DNA of 64,000 bases. It comes from Hepsetus odoe (taxonomy: Eukaryota; Chordata; Actinopteri; Characiformes; Hepsetidae). Position numbers and translations under genes: made by a program. Positions 47,601-60,078 of this stretch are shown here, piece by piece. Numbering within the stretch: position 1 is the stretch's first letter; every line of letters starts with the position of its first letter. Location of the stretch: NCBI GenBank assembly GCA_017165825.1, contig CM029382.1, positions 19,739,886 through 19,803,885 on the forward strand, in the 5' to 3' direction. The notes under the pieces were generated by a model, which had not been told where the DNA came from, did no database searches, and saw nothing but the letters and a program-made list of their open reading frames with translations.

Positions 47601-47795
47601 GTATATGTACATCAATTATTAAACTCTGAAGTCAACTCCTAAATTTAGAAGATCAGCTCTTTTAGGGATCGTGTGCCTCCATAGGTTTATGTCAAATTCA
47701 CTACTCACTGTTAACTCAGCTGTTGGTTATTTTTACAGCAAAACTTTCTGATCATTAGAGCCACTGTTCCATTTAGCTGAGATACTCTTTATGTT
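47601..47795. repeat. Duplicated flank shared with 26353-26546
   Basis: Sequence such as CATTAGAGCCACTGTTCCAT is the reverse complement of the block in CLCA copy 1 intron 10, about 95% identical by eye over about 190 bp and contiguous with the adjoining SINE. Confidence 0.75.
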
Positions 47796-48268
47796 TTTCA
47801 ACAGGCTATAGTAGTTATCTAAAACTGAAGAAACAAGCTGAAGACAAACTTACTCAGTAAGTTCTTACTCACTTGCATGTAAGAATCCTGAGTTGTCAAA
47901 ACTTTAATTTGGTTTAGTCGTCAGATTGGTCTGATTTGCTCATGTGCAGTGGACCAGCTTACACCCATTTACACAAGTTACATGTCCACTCTGTACTATG
48001 TGGATTGAAGGCTTAGTCTGAACATTTCTGGTTCTGCCCCAATTTGTAGACAGGCCCCCAAAAATTACTTTTATCAGGAACATATGGATTCAACAAGTTT
48101 GGTTCATCATTATAGAATAAACTGACTTAATGAAGCTTGTGAAAACTGAACCACAATCTGATTAATTCATGAGTGTAAAAGTCTGTAAATCATGTCATAA
48201 CATTATTTATGTGGTAATCATTCTCCCATTAATGACATTCTGACAAACCACAAATACAAATACGCTGA

Positions 48269-48527
48269 GGGCAGCAGTGGCCGAGTGGTTAGGGAGTTGA
48301 GCCCAGGATCTGAAGATTCCCTCATTCCCCAGTAGGTTGCCCTGAGGTACCCTTGAGCAAGGTACCGGCCCTGTCACTGCTACCCAGGCGCTTTCAATAC
48401 CCATACTGTACCTTGTTTCAATACCCTGCTGCATGTGTGTGTATGGGTGACACACAGAGTTTCATTGAGTTTCGGTGTGTGCTGTGTTTCACAATGACAA
48501 GGATGTTCACTTTCACTTCACTTTCAT
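48269..48527 (+). mobile_element. Family A SINE
   Basis: Head GGGCAGCAGTGGCCGAGTGG, CCCTGAGGTACCCTTGAGC, tail TCGGTGTGTGCTGTG through TTCACTTTCACT. The B-box region is shortened. Confidence 0.7.
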
Positions 48528-49019
48528 ACAGACGAGCAGAGATCTGTCATACCAAGGAAAACACTTTGTCATTCAAAATTTAGGCTTACATTTTGCTACC
48601 ATCAAGTAATTTTATTTTGGAAACCTTACCAGATGGGTTGCTGCTGCATCCATCCATTGCTGTGGAGGTAGCCGTTGAACAGAGATTACAGTTCCCTGAA
48701 GTTTCCACAGTCCTGTAAAGCAAGAGGAAAGACAACAAAGTTATAAGACTCTCATTACAACACTCTAATCTTGAAAAGAATAATTAATCTTTTTTTTTTT
48801 TTTTTACTAAATAGTATAGCTAACAAACACATTTCTGCCCAATGTAGTTCATCATACTGTATGGTTTTAAATATGAGCTACAGGTTTATCACTCATATCC
48901 AAGTACATAGATTGCTTGAAAATGTTTTACTGAGACTAAAACGATTACATTTTTAAATTAAATCCAGTATTGGCTAATGTACCCTGTGCAAAAAAAAACT
49001 TGATATATTGCTAACCAGC

Positions 49020-49228
49020 TCTGAATATGATTGGAAGGAGGATGTTGAAGATGAAGCTGCCAGAAAAGAGGAAAACAGGAAGACCAAAGAGGAGATATAT
49101 GGACGTGGTGAGAGAGAACATGAGGTGGTCGGTTTGAAGGAAGAAGATACAGAGGACAGGAAGAAATAGAGACTTGATCTGCTGTGACTACCCATTAAAC
49201 GGGAGCAGCCAGAAGACAAAGAAGAAGA
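49020..49228 (+). repeat. LINE reverse-transcriptase C-terminal/3' remnant
   Basis: GAAAACAGGAAGACCAAAGAG, GATATATGGACGTGGTGAGA and a 3' end AACGGGAGCAGCCAGAAGAC, related to the copies at 14330 and 62930. Confidence 0.55.
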
Positions 49229-49239
49229 TTATGTTAACT

Positions 49240-50750
49240 CTAGTAGTTTAGAACTAAATCTAATGTGATTTTTGCTTGCAAGCACTACAGACAGTCACTG
49301 ATGGAAATAAGAGTAATGTACTGGTGTAAAATAGTGCTGAATGAACAACAACATTGTACTGAAACTAAAAGGCCCTCCTGAGAATCAGCAATATTACAAT
49401 GAAGACTGAAGAAACCCTGAGTATCCTAGAGCACAGTCCAGCTGTCCAGCTGCAGTGCTAAGACACGGCAATGCTCTTTAATGCTTGGCATATTGTCTTT
49501 TAGTAGGAGTAAACCTGAACACGTACAATGTGGAAAATGGAAGAAACCAAAAAAAAAAAGTGACAATCAAACAATAGCCAAAAAAGTTTCGACTTTTAAA
49601 GTAAAACGCTCATTTCTGTGAAACTTAACATGAGCATTTCTACTCATAAATTAACTGAATTAATTTCACTTTTAGCATTTAAAGTAACTTTGCTTGAAAT
49701 TTTTTACGTCACGTGGTGGAAACCCATGACCTTCTCACTGGGAGGCGACAGCATTACCCACTGTGCCCTTTTTAATCCCCTCTAAATATTTTTTTCAGAT
49801 GATATGGAGGGGTGTGGACTGAATACACCTTATACAATTTTAATTCTTGCCTAAATAAGTTGCTTGTACAGTTCTTGCTGTAAGTTGCTTTAGTATCTGA
49901 GGATGAATTTAAACTAGTTTAACCCTCTTCCTGTGATCTGAGAGGAGTGGAAGGATTTTACAGTCGTTTTCAGCTGCGAGTTAATATTGTCTTAAATTTC
50001 TTAAGGGAAAATTTTGAAAATGGAATGATGTAACATTGCCTAATAATAGTAATCGCATACGACACAAATAGGAACGAAAGATCTCAGGTTTGGTTCTAAC
50101 ACGGAAATATTTGTCGGCAACACGACTTGGCTCCCGTTGTGACTTGGGAAAGTCTATTTGGAGGGGTTGCTCCGGCAAAACAACATTTATTAACGGTGAT
50201 TTCATACATTTTAAATAATCAGTTCAAAGCGACCGTTTATAATTACAATATTATAAACGCATGCAGATTTCCGAAATAGAAAATACGCAGAATTTTTGAG
50301 AATAACGCAGAAGTTTCATAAGGCTTCCTATGCGCCCCCCCACCCGAACCTCTGTTTACATCTTCCTTTGCGACAAGCACTTGAATTCAAGTGCCTATGG
50401 AAAGTGAACGACGGCTGAATTGCGATTAAGCGAACGCTTTCATGTGTTGCTAACGTCATGGTGTTAGTTACTTTTCAGTTTTCAAGAGCAGTTTGTTTTT
50501 TGTTTATTTGTATGTGTCAAATGCTTCAGTAAATACGTTAAGACAGCGTGTTACCATAGACGCCTTGGCCGGCTACGTTTGTAATAAGAGTTAGGGAGCT
50601 GTATCCGCCCTCTGTAAGATTGGAACGATTTAGAAAGTGAATGAAATACATTAAGAACGTATAAACAACTTTAAACGTTTTATTGCGCTCTGGTTGTGAG
50701 GCAGTTCGACTCAAAATCATCAGTTAGAGCAAAGCTGACTCCGCTCAGGA
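49240..50750. other. Intergenic stretch upstream of pnkp
   Basis: No exons seen. From about 50100 the base composition becomes less AT-rich with more CpG (ACGACGG, GCGAACG), as expected near a housekeeping promoter without a TATA box; this is inference. Confidence 0.4.
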
Positions 50751-50751
50751 C

Positions 50752-53700
50752 ATGCAGTGTGCACTGGTGAGCTCGACTGGAGCCCGAGTGGAGCTGCCCG
50801 ACGGTCGAGCCCTAATCTTTGGTCGGGGTCCTGAGTCTGCAGTAACAGATAAGAAATGTTCCAGAAATCAAGGTAAACAAAGAGAGAGAGAGAGACAGTA
50901 AATAAAGTCCACCTGTATTACATGAGTCAGAAAGCAGAGTTGAACCCGAGATCATGTGGATCTTTTCTTTCCTCAGTGAAGCTGGTGGCTGATTATGCCA
51001 ACAGGGAGATTCTGGTGACACAGGTGAACTGTGGATCAAGGATGCTCAGATATGGCCAAACTCATCAACCTCCCCACTTTAGTTACTACTGAGATCACTG
51101 TTATCCATCATGATTAGTCACTGACCGTGTGAACTTAATGCAATGTTTTATTTATAATAAATGATGTCTTTAAAAGTATAATTTTCACCTTAATTTTTAA
51201 ACTCAAACCATTATTTTAATCTAATATACATTTATATAAAAGTCTTTACATTCAAAGTAATTCTGTATGCTATTGCAGACACATCGTTACAGGCATTGAA
51301 GGCATCTTTAGTCATTTCTTAAAGATGTTCAAATATTAATTATAATAAGTATAATAATTTTATACTGACTTTTTCTGATCACAAACTGTAAATATAGTTA
51401 AAATGATAATAAACTGCCCTACTGTGGATTAAAACAGTTTTACTTTGGGGGAAACATGGAATAAGTTACAATGAATGATAAACCCAGGATTACGACTGCT
51501 TTCTTTCCTGCTTCTCTTGGCTGTCCACAGCTCGGTCCAAACCCATCTTCTTTGAATGGTCAAGAGTTGGGCCGAGGTCAGAGTGGACGTCTGACTGTGA
51601 ACGGCACACTTCACCTGGTCAACCAGAGTTACCTGTTCACTGTTGACTTTTCTGGCTCAACAAATGAAGCATCTTCACTTTCTCCCTGCCAAGGGAGGGA
51701 TGAAGAGGAACACAAGCAAAAATCTTTAAATACTACAGGTGGGAAAGCACCAGCCAAGAGGAGCATCCAGGATTTCTTTGCTTCCTCACCTAAAAAGGTA
51801 TTTTTCACTGGGCTGTGGACATGTTTGTGTGTTGTTTGGTAAGTGTGGAACGTGCATATCGCACTATTTAATGTATTTATACAAAGTAAGCAAGAAATTT
51901 GTTTCTTTGTAAAGAGCTTTTCACAGACAAGAGTCACAAAGTGCTGAACAGTAAAAAGAGGGAGCAAGATAAACTGAAAACAGAAGCATATAATACTATA
52001 CAATAGTAACAGAAATAATAATAAAGAGATGAAGTGACCCAAAAGCTTGTGTAAAAAGCTGAGTTTTAAACTGGGCCTTAAGCTGTTCAACAGATTGTGC
52101 TGATGTCAGTGGACAGCAGCGACCTAGTGGTTAGGGAATAGGCCCCAGGATCAGAAGGTAGAATCCCGGACCAGTAGGTTATGCTGAGGTACCCTTGAGC
52201 AAGGTACCATCCCCATCACTGCTACTTGTGTGCTGGATATGGCTGCCCACTGCTGCGTGGTGTGTATGGGTGAAAAGCAGAGGTTGCATTTTCTTCAAAC
52301 TGTTCCACAGTTTGAGAGCTACTATTTGAGTCACATCTTTAGTCTGGAGAGGGACACAAAGAAGGCGTTGTTGACTGGGTCTCAGAGCTCAACTAGTGAT
52401 GTAATGGTGGAGGAGGTCTATAATGAATTGGAGAGCCACTCCATGTAGGCCCTGTAAGTGATTTAGGAACCAGGCTAAAGCTGAGCCAGTGACCCCTACA
52501 GATTTGGATAGCCTCTCTAAATCGTATGGTCAACAGCATTACAAGAAGAAATAAGATGAAGCAGTTCTAGCACTTGCCAGCATCTGCAGCCATTGGTAGG
52601 TCATTTGAGACTTTTGTTAGTGCTATGTCTATAGAATGGTTCTTTCAGAACCCAGATTGAAAAAGATCCAAGATTTTGTTAGTTTCTTGAAAGGTAGCCA
52701 GGTGTTGCTCTTCTAAAATTTTTGAAGATCACCCTATATATTTTTTTTTCTAATTGAAGGATTTTTTCAGCAGGAGGTGTACAACAGCATTCTTAAAATA
52801 ATTAGGGACACAACCACAGCGCACAGAGCTGTTCATAATAGTAGGCTAAGCCTAATAGTGTCAAGAACGTTTAAAAACAGGGAAATTGGTGAAACATCTG
52901 GAGGGGGTGGTGGTCTGGTGGTAGGAAAACCGCCTACAGACCAAGAGATTGCAGATTTGAATCCCACCTGCAGCTTTACCACCATTGGGTTCATGAGCAA
53001 AACCCTTAACCCCACATTGCTCCAGGGGGACTGTCCCTGTAGTTAGGAAATGTAAGTCGCTCTGGGTAAGAGCGTCAGCTAAATGCCGTAAATAGAAATC
53101 AAATGGAACTCTAATGTACTAGACGATGGCTATCTTTTCTTAATCAGAGATATTAAATCTTCAAGAGAAAGTGGATTCCACTGATTTAAATATCTTTGCC
53201 TGTTTCTGTTGTTAAGTCAACCAAAAGGCCGCTTTACTCTGAAGATGACGCATGTGACAGTAAACGTGGACGCACCGAAAAAACTGATCAGGATGAAGAC
53301 GAGAACCTGGCAGAAGAGAAGCTCAGACAGCTGCAGGAGCTCTCTGAGAAAGTGATCAGTCAACGGTTCATGTCAAAACCAACGGCCAGCTTATCCCCTT
53401 CCTGCTCTCAGAGTCACTGGCAGGAAAAAGGCAACCTCATGATCTACACTGCAGCAGGTGTTAGTGGGAGTTCCAAGGTGAGATGATTTGGATTTTAGCT
53501 TTTCAAGTTCAAGTACAACCTAATTGAAGACCTTTTGTAGATGATTTATGGCAGTGTGACCCACTGTTTGTTCATTGATTTCTTTACATGAAAAAACTAA
53601 AAATGTAGGCTAATATGCTGTATAAGTCAAAGTTGTTTTTTTTGCATTTATACACTTCCCTCTGAACTGATTATAAAGCTAAGGTTTATAGAAATCCTAC

Positions 53701-56700
53701 AGGAAATCTTTTCACATAATTAAACATTTTTTTGAAAGCAAAAATAGACTGTAAAAAAAGACTGCAAAAAAGACTTCTTTTATTTAGATAGCAGGCTTTG
53801 ACATTGATGGCTGCATTATTACGACAAAATCAGGGAAAGTGTTTCCTACAAGCCCAGATGACTGGAGGTAAGTTGAGTATATTTTGTGGGGGGGATTTGA
53901 ACTAGGGTGAACACACAGAAGTGAGAGTTGAGAGGCAGATATTTTATATTTTTATATATATCTGCCTCCCTGCAATGGGCTGGCGACCTGTCCAGGGTGC
54001 GTCCCCCGTCCTCGTCCTGTGTGCGCTGGGTTGGACACCAGCACTCCCCCGCAACCCCGTTTGGGACAAGCGGCATTAAATGGATGGATATATATCTGCT
54101 CATAATACATTTCTAAACTGTATAAATTGGAATTAAATCATCTGTAAGTGGCGTAATGCAAAAGAGAATTTTCCCACATAATGAAGTGCAAATATTAGTT
54201 CTTTGTCTTCAATTGGTTTTTAATCTACAGGATACTCTTCCCAGAGATCCAGGGCAAACTCAGCAGTCTGTTAAAAGAAGGATTCAAGGTATGAATGAGT
54301 AAAAATTCTCATAAGATTGCTTACTAATTTGATTGATTAAAATGATGTTCTCTAGATAAGCCTGATGTTCTGTTGATTAATCTGATTTCTGCTTTGTCAT
54401 TGATTGTAGGTAGTGTTTTTCACCAATCAGATGGGTATTGCTCGAGGCAAGCTCAGGCCTGAGGTGTTCAAGTCAAAAGTTGAGGATATTCTTCAAACAC
54501 TAAAATTACCTGTGCAGGTTTGTCAGTTACATAATTATTGTTTTACATTTACATTTATGGCATTTAGCAGACGCTCTTATCCAGAGCGACTTACATGTCT
54601 AATTACAGGGACAGTCCCCCTGGAGCAACTCAGGGTTAAGGGTCTTGCTCAAGGACCCAATGGTGGTAGTACTAGAGGTGGGATTCGAACCGGGGACCTC
54701 TGGATCCATAGGTCCGTAGGCAAGTACCCTACCACTAGACCACCGCCACCCTATGGCGGTTTTACAGCATCTTGTAGGACTGAACATTCAAACAGATCAG
54801 TTCCTTATATTTTGTAATGTGTATCCATACAGTGGTGCACAGATGCCTGGCAAAATAATATTTAAAAAGGTCTATAGGGTGGCAGTGGTCTAGTGGTAGG
54901 GTACTTGCCTATGGACCTATTGGTCAAGAGATCCCAGGTTCGAATCCCACCTCTAGCACTACCAACACTGGGTCCCTGCGCAAGACCCTTAACCCTGAAT
55001 TGCTCTGGGGTGACTGTCCCTGTAATTAGGATGTGGAAGTTGCTCTGGATAAGAGCGTCTGCTAAATGCCACAAATGTAAATGTAGTGTAAATGTCTTTA
55101 ATTGTGCAGTAAAAATTTAATTATCCATAAAAAACTGGCTTTCAGAAAATGAAGTGAAGAGAAAATGACTATTTGTCACAGTGATATAGCACCCTTCATT
55201 AAAGTTCATTACAAAGTTTAAAACAGTACACAGTGTAATACAGTACACAGTACAATGTGTTTTTTTTTTTTTTAAGCCATTGCCTCTTTTCTCCGGCCTA
55301 GTTGTCAATGCAGTTATCAGTTATTAAATTAAATCAGGTGATACAATGTAGTAATGTGTTGAATGGCAGAAGTCATTAATATGTGCACTAGTTTTTAAAG
55401 ACAAGACGTCTGCTCATTTTGATGGATTCATATTTTTATTAAGCCAAATATTCCTAATGCCAAAATGTTATTTTGAATTTTTTTGGGGGAAAAAAACCTC
55501 ACACTCATTGTTTTTTTTTTCATCATATTTTTCTTAGGTGTTTGTTGCAACAGGTCCAGGTATTTACAGGAAACCAGTAATAGGAATGTGGGAACACTTA
55601 TGCGAGAAGGTGATGCACTATAAGTCTACTGGAATGGTCGTATCAAGAAAATCAAGGAAAGTCTAATGTATTTGATGTATTTTTTAGGAAAATGGAGGCG
55701 TAGCTGTAGACAAAATGCAGAGTTTCTATGTTGGAGGTGAGCTTACAAATAAAATAGTTGATTAATATCATTTAGAACCAGTCTGTACAGTGTATGGAGC
55801 AAATAGTGCTGAGGATTGCATTAAAATAGTAAAAATATGTGGGTTACTGCGATTTTATTAGAATTTAATGAAAAAAAAAGTCATTTTGGCTCAATTCAAA
55901 ATGTACTTAACCATTTCAGAATAGAACTATTTTGTAGCAGTTTGTTTGCCCCTGAACCAACATGAAAAGTCTAAAATATCTTTTTCTTAGCTCATAAAGC
56001 ACTTGCTTGAAACTGCATGGTTGGGCATTAGCATTAGGGTGATGGTCTTGTAGTGGTAGGATACTTATCTATGGACCTAATGGTTACAGGTTCAAATCCC
56101 ACCAGCAGTACCACTATTGGGTTCCTGAGCAGGACCCTTGACCCGAGTTGCTCCATAGGGACTGTCATTTAATGTCCATTCTAGACATGCAAGTCACTCT
56201 GAATAAGAGTGTCTGCTAAATGCTGTAAATGTAAATTAGCAGATGCCTTATCTATGGAGTCTGCCCCTGAAACAAATGTCAAATTAAAGTCTTTGACCCA
56301 ATTACAAATATGCATTTCTTTAGCTTGCATGTACTCAAAACAAGTTAACTCGTGTCCCACTTTAAATGTGACATCTGCAAGTCTTTGTGTCAAGAGGTCA
56401 AGTCATCAAACTTGAATTTCTGTTTCAGTGGTCCTGCTACAAGCCCAAAAGGAATTTTTTAAAATATTGACTTTCATTGTGTCAATTGACATGTGTAGAT
56501 TCCATTTGCAACATATACAATAGACCTGCTTTTTTCTTGTAAGGGCTTTATTGAGCTTCAAAAATGAGTTTTAGTGTCTGGAAGTTTAATTTATGCAAGC
56601 TAGAGAAAATCCCAGATTCTCTTGTAACTCATGAACTATATGTCCTAGCCCAGAGAAAAGTTGTATATTTTGTATTGGCCCAGAGGCAAAGATACTGGCA

Positions 56701-59700
56701 CTGAAGTGTGAATTGCGAAGTGCGGACATTACATGGAGTTGAGCCCAAAATGACCCACTTGTATTTTTCACTGGCTTAGATGCCGCGGGTCGTCCTGTGA
56801 ATTGGGCCCCAGGGAAAAAGAAGAAGGACTTCTCTTGCAGTGACCGACTGGTAAGAGAACATCATCAATCCAAATGAATCCTCTCACACCCATGTCATAA
56901 ACGTGCTGCTTGATTAACACACACCACAATAAGTGCAGATCCAGAAGTCCTTGTTGTTAGCAATTATCTTCATTGCTTTTTGTTTGTAGTTTGCTCTTAA
57001 CATTGGACTGCAGTTTCACACTCCTGAGGAATTCTTCCTGGGCTGGAAGGCTGCTCCCTACAATTTGCCATCTTTTGATCCGGTAAGTGGCTGGCCTTCT
57101 CTACTGGCTAATTGCCATATTTGTTCTTTGTCCCTACATATTTATTTGTCAGCACATTTACACATAAAGCACATGTTGTTTTATTGTGTTTATCTGGTAT
57201 AATATATTGATATGATGTTTTGAGGCATGTTTGTGACCACAATGAATGTGTTAATGGAAAATGTAATTTTAAGTGAGTACAGTATAAACTTTAATTAGTA
57301 CTTAATGGAGATTTTTTTAATGTTGTGTAATTTCTTGTTTCTTTCACAGTGCTCATATGGTTTTAAAAATTACACTGGCTTAAAATTTAGTGAGACTTTT
57401 TCTGTCTGCAAAAATGCTTTGACAGACATTTTCAGATGCCTGCATCTTTGCAACGCTAACATCTAGGCACATAAAAAATATCTTTGGCATAAAAGAAAAT
57501 ATGGTAATTTAGCTTGTAGCATGTACCCAGTTTCAGGCAATCTATCAAGAGGTGTTTATTTTCACTCTCAGATGGTGAAAGTGACAACATTTTTATTACT
57601 CCTTGAGATTCTGGGCCTGTAGCAGACAACTGAAATGGAAATTCATGATGTTTGGTGACCTGTAGTGCACACCCTTTAGCAGATATCAGGTACAATTGTA
57701 GAGTATGGAGTAAAACATACAATATTGACAGAAATATATGCACGTTTACATTTTTATCTCAGGTTGGGTAACAAGCTTAATAAATACCCATTTAAAATTA
57801 AGCCAAAGACTCTTTTCAGCTGCTTAGGTTTTACCTTTGCAAATATACAGGGTCCTGAAAATGCTGAAAAAGCCTTTTCGCAAACAAAGGAAAAATATTA
57901 GTAGTATTCATACTTTTGTTTATATGTAATCTTCCATTTAACTATCATTGCCCAGAATCAATAAAAAAAATTGGAGCTCATCTTTGGTTCCCAAAATGTC
58001 TTTTATCAGAAGTCTGTCCTGTAAGAAATGAAGTCCCTGTATCATGAATGGAACGTTGATATTGGTGTTTTTATTTCTTTGTTTTCATTTTCTGGCCTTC
58101 AGAGGGCGTTGGACTCTAAGGCACGTCTGTATGACCCACCTGATTCCTCACTTACTTCTGCTAGTCAGGAAGTTATTGTTGCTGTTGGTTATCCTGGTGG
58201 TGAGGTTTTTAAAATTTATTTATTTATTTATTTTTTGTAATTTTTCCTTGTAAATGACACACACTTTCTGAATGATTCACAAAGTCATGTGACCATTGTC
58301 TCATATCTGCAGCGGGGAAATCCACCTTCTTCAACTCCCATATTATCCCAAAGGGCTATGTGTATGTAAACAGAGTAAGTAGAGATGAGCCACCTCAGTA
58401 TACCTACAGATTATATCTCCAGAGTTATGTTATGTGAAGTTTGTTACTTTACATTGCTTTATGTTCGGTGTATCTCTATGTGACTGCATGCTTTCTAGGA
58501 TACCATGGGGTCTTGGCAGCACTGCACATCAGCCTGTGAACGTGCTCTGAAGGAAGGTCGAAGCGTAGCTGTGGACAACACTAACCCTGACGTAGAATCT
58601 CGAAAACGGTGCTTGTTAGTTTTTATTATTTTTTTTTTAGGGTATTTTGGGTCACAACTGTAGACAGGCTCTGAGAGGTAGTGAAGAGTTACCAGATTGC
58701 TGGGTACTGCAATACTTGATTAATGCAGAAGTGGTAAGTTTGACAGCTAGAAAAAGGCACTTGTTTTGACATCCAGACAGAAAAAGGTGGATAAGGAAAC
58801 TTGTTGTTGATGGAACACAAGGATTGTATACAGAAGATGAATGAGATGAAGTGCAGGGGTGAAGAAAGAGGTGATGAAGACTTAAGGTTTATGTAAGTTG
58901 TATAAGAGATTGGATAATAAAGACAGAGAAAAAGACCTTTACCAGTTAGCTAGACAGAAGGACAGAGCTGGGAAGGATGCACAGGAGGCCAGGGGTAATA
59001 TAGAATGTCAGTGGAAACACAGTGAACAGAACATGTTGAGCAAATGGGAGGAAGACTTTGAGGGACTGATGAATGAAGAGAATGGGAGAAAAGATGATTG
59101 GATGTGGTAAGGATAGTGAACTAAGAAGTGCAGCAGATCAGCAAGGTGGAAGTAAAGGCAGCTATAAAGAGGGTGAAGAATGGCAAGGCTGTTTGTCCTG
59201 GCGGTCTAGGTGGTATACCTGTGGAAGCATGGAGGTGTTAAGGAGAGGTTGCAGTGGTTTGTTTAACACTGTCCTAAACCCAAGTTGCTCCAGGGACACT
59301 ATCTCTGTAATGAAAAAAATGGAAGTCTATGCTAAATGTCCTAAAGAATAAAAAAATATGTTCCCTGTTACTCCCTTTGCAGATATTTGGATATCTCTCT
59401 GAAAGCTGGTGTTCCCTGCCGATGCTTCAACTTCACTGCCACTCTAGAACAATCAAAGCATAACAACAGGGTAGGTGTATCCTGTTTGCTTGTACAATTG
59501 TTTGTTTAGTGTTTTTAGTGTTGAGTAATTCCAGGAAATGTTTGGCATTGTGTGAAACTGAAGTTCTCACTGACTGCTGCAGCCTCATTAGTTGGGCTGT
59601 TTTTGAACTTAAACGTGACTAGGAATCATCTAGGTCCGTAAGGGCATTTTTCAAAGAGGATAAAGATTTATGGTAATGATGGTTTTCTTTTTAACATAGT

Positions 59701-60078
59701 CCAGAACGAGATTCAAGCAGTATCCTTAAGAAAAGCCGATGTCTAAAATAGACTCTGTCTTTTTCCGGTTCAGTTCCGTGAGATGGTACCCTCAGCTAGC
59801 AAGCATGCTCTAGTCAATGACATGGTCTTCCACAGCTACAAGTGAGTGGATGTTGGCAACCAAATTTTTTTGAGCAAAACTTATCCTTAAGTTAAAGCAA
59901 TCAGAATGGTGTCATGAACTGATTAAATGATTGTCTTTTTTTATTTTGCACATGCAGGAAGAAGTTTGAAACTCCAACACTTTCAGAAGGGTTCTCTGAA
60001 ATCCTGCAGATACACTTTGTGCCCAGCTTTCCTGACAGTCAATCTGAGGCCCTTTTCAGACTGTTCTCAGAAGGATGA
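50752..60078 (+). CDS. pnkp: Bifunctional polynucleotide phosphatase/kinase
   Basis: Seventeen exons: 50752-50872, 50977-51023, 51531-51797, 53217-53477, 53788-53867, 54231-54288, 54410-54517, 55538-55609, 55688-55736, 56780-56850, 56990-57082, 58103-58199, 58313-58374, 58499-58608, 59383-59470, 59774-59841, 59958-60078; 590 aa (human 521). PNKP removes 3'-phosphates and adds 5'-phosphates at DNA breaks in single-strand and double-strand break repair. The FHA domain (about 1-105) keeps GRGP and KKCSRNQ, the site that binds phosphorylated XRCC1/XRCC4. An acidic/basic linker carries KRSIQDFF (132-139) and KRGR. The HAD phosphatase starts at GFDIDGC (235-241) and continues with FFTNQMGIARGK and AAGRPVNWAPGKKKKDFSCSD. 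The kinase has Walker A GYPGAGKS (438-445), VNRDTMGSW, VDNTNPD and EQSKHNNRFREM. The end FRLFSEG* matches the family C-terminus. Introns hold LINEs and SINEs; intron 7 holds two SINEs in opposite orientation. Confidence 0.96.
51890..52480 (-). mobile_element. LINE 3' part (L2/Rex-like) interrupted by a SINE
   Basis: On the minus strand: GSLTQ-like remnants, VALKLWNSL-type sequence near 52310, then after the SINE QLKAQFKTQLFTQAFGSLHL, ending ACTCTTGTCTGTGAAAAGCT. Typical C-terminal end of a non-LTR reverse transcriptase; in pnkp intron 3. Confidence 0.5.
52111..52292 (+). repeat. Family A SINE, degraded
   Basis: GGACAGCAGCGACCTAGTGG, GAGGTACCCTTGAGCAAGG, GTGTATGGGTGAAAAGCAGAG. Inserted in the minus-strand LINE. 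Confidence 0.65.
52904..53093 (+). mobile_element. Family B SINE, full length
   Basis: GGGGGTGGTGGTCTGGTGGT, AGATTTGAATCCCACC, CTCTGGGTAAGAGCGTCAGC, GCCGTAAAT. In pnkp intron 3. Confidence 0.75.
53961..54089 (+). repeat. Retroposon tail ending in GGATGG
   Basis: Same as 379-513: GGGCTGGCGACCTGTCCAGG, GGTTGGACACCAGCACTCCC, ACAAGCGGCATTAAATGG. In pnkp intron 5. Confidence 0.7.
54543..54753 (-). mobile_element. Family B SINE, full length, reverse
   Basis: Reverse of a head TAGGGTGGCGGTGGTCTAGT, B-box GGTTCGAATCCCACC and tail GAGCGTCTGCTAAATGCC, AAATGTAAATGT. In pnkp intron 7. Confidence 0.8.
54878..55090 (+). mobile_element. Family B SINE, full length, forward
   Basis: Head GGGTGGCAGTGGTCTAGTGG, B-box CCAGGTTCGAATCCCACC, GATAAGAGCGTCTGCTAAAT, tail AAATGTAAATGT. 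In pnkp intron 7, opposite to the copy at 54543. Confidence 0.8.
56036..56237 (+). mobile_element. Family B SINE
   Basis: GGGTGATGGTCTTGTAGTGG, ACAGGTTCAAATCCCACC, AATAAGAGTGTCTGCTAAAT, GTAAATGTAAA. In pnkp intron 9. Confidence 0.7.
58770..59260 (+). pseudogene. RTE-like LINE reverse-transcriptase fragment
   Basis: In pnkp intron 14. The plus strand reads YKRLDNKDREKDLYQLARQK, DRAGKDAQEARGNIECQWK and LSKWEEDFEGLMNEENGRK, the RTE segment before the RT core, then frameshifted VKNGKAVCPGGLGGIPVEAW-like sequence. A family B SINE tail follows at 59262-59345. Confidence 0.65.

Noticed and set aside
51471..51530. ATG at 51471 as an alternative pnkp start
   Set aside because: It precedes the acceptor at 51529-51530 and would lose the FHA phosphopeptide-binding residues encoded by exons 1 and 2.
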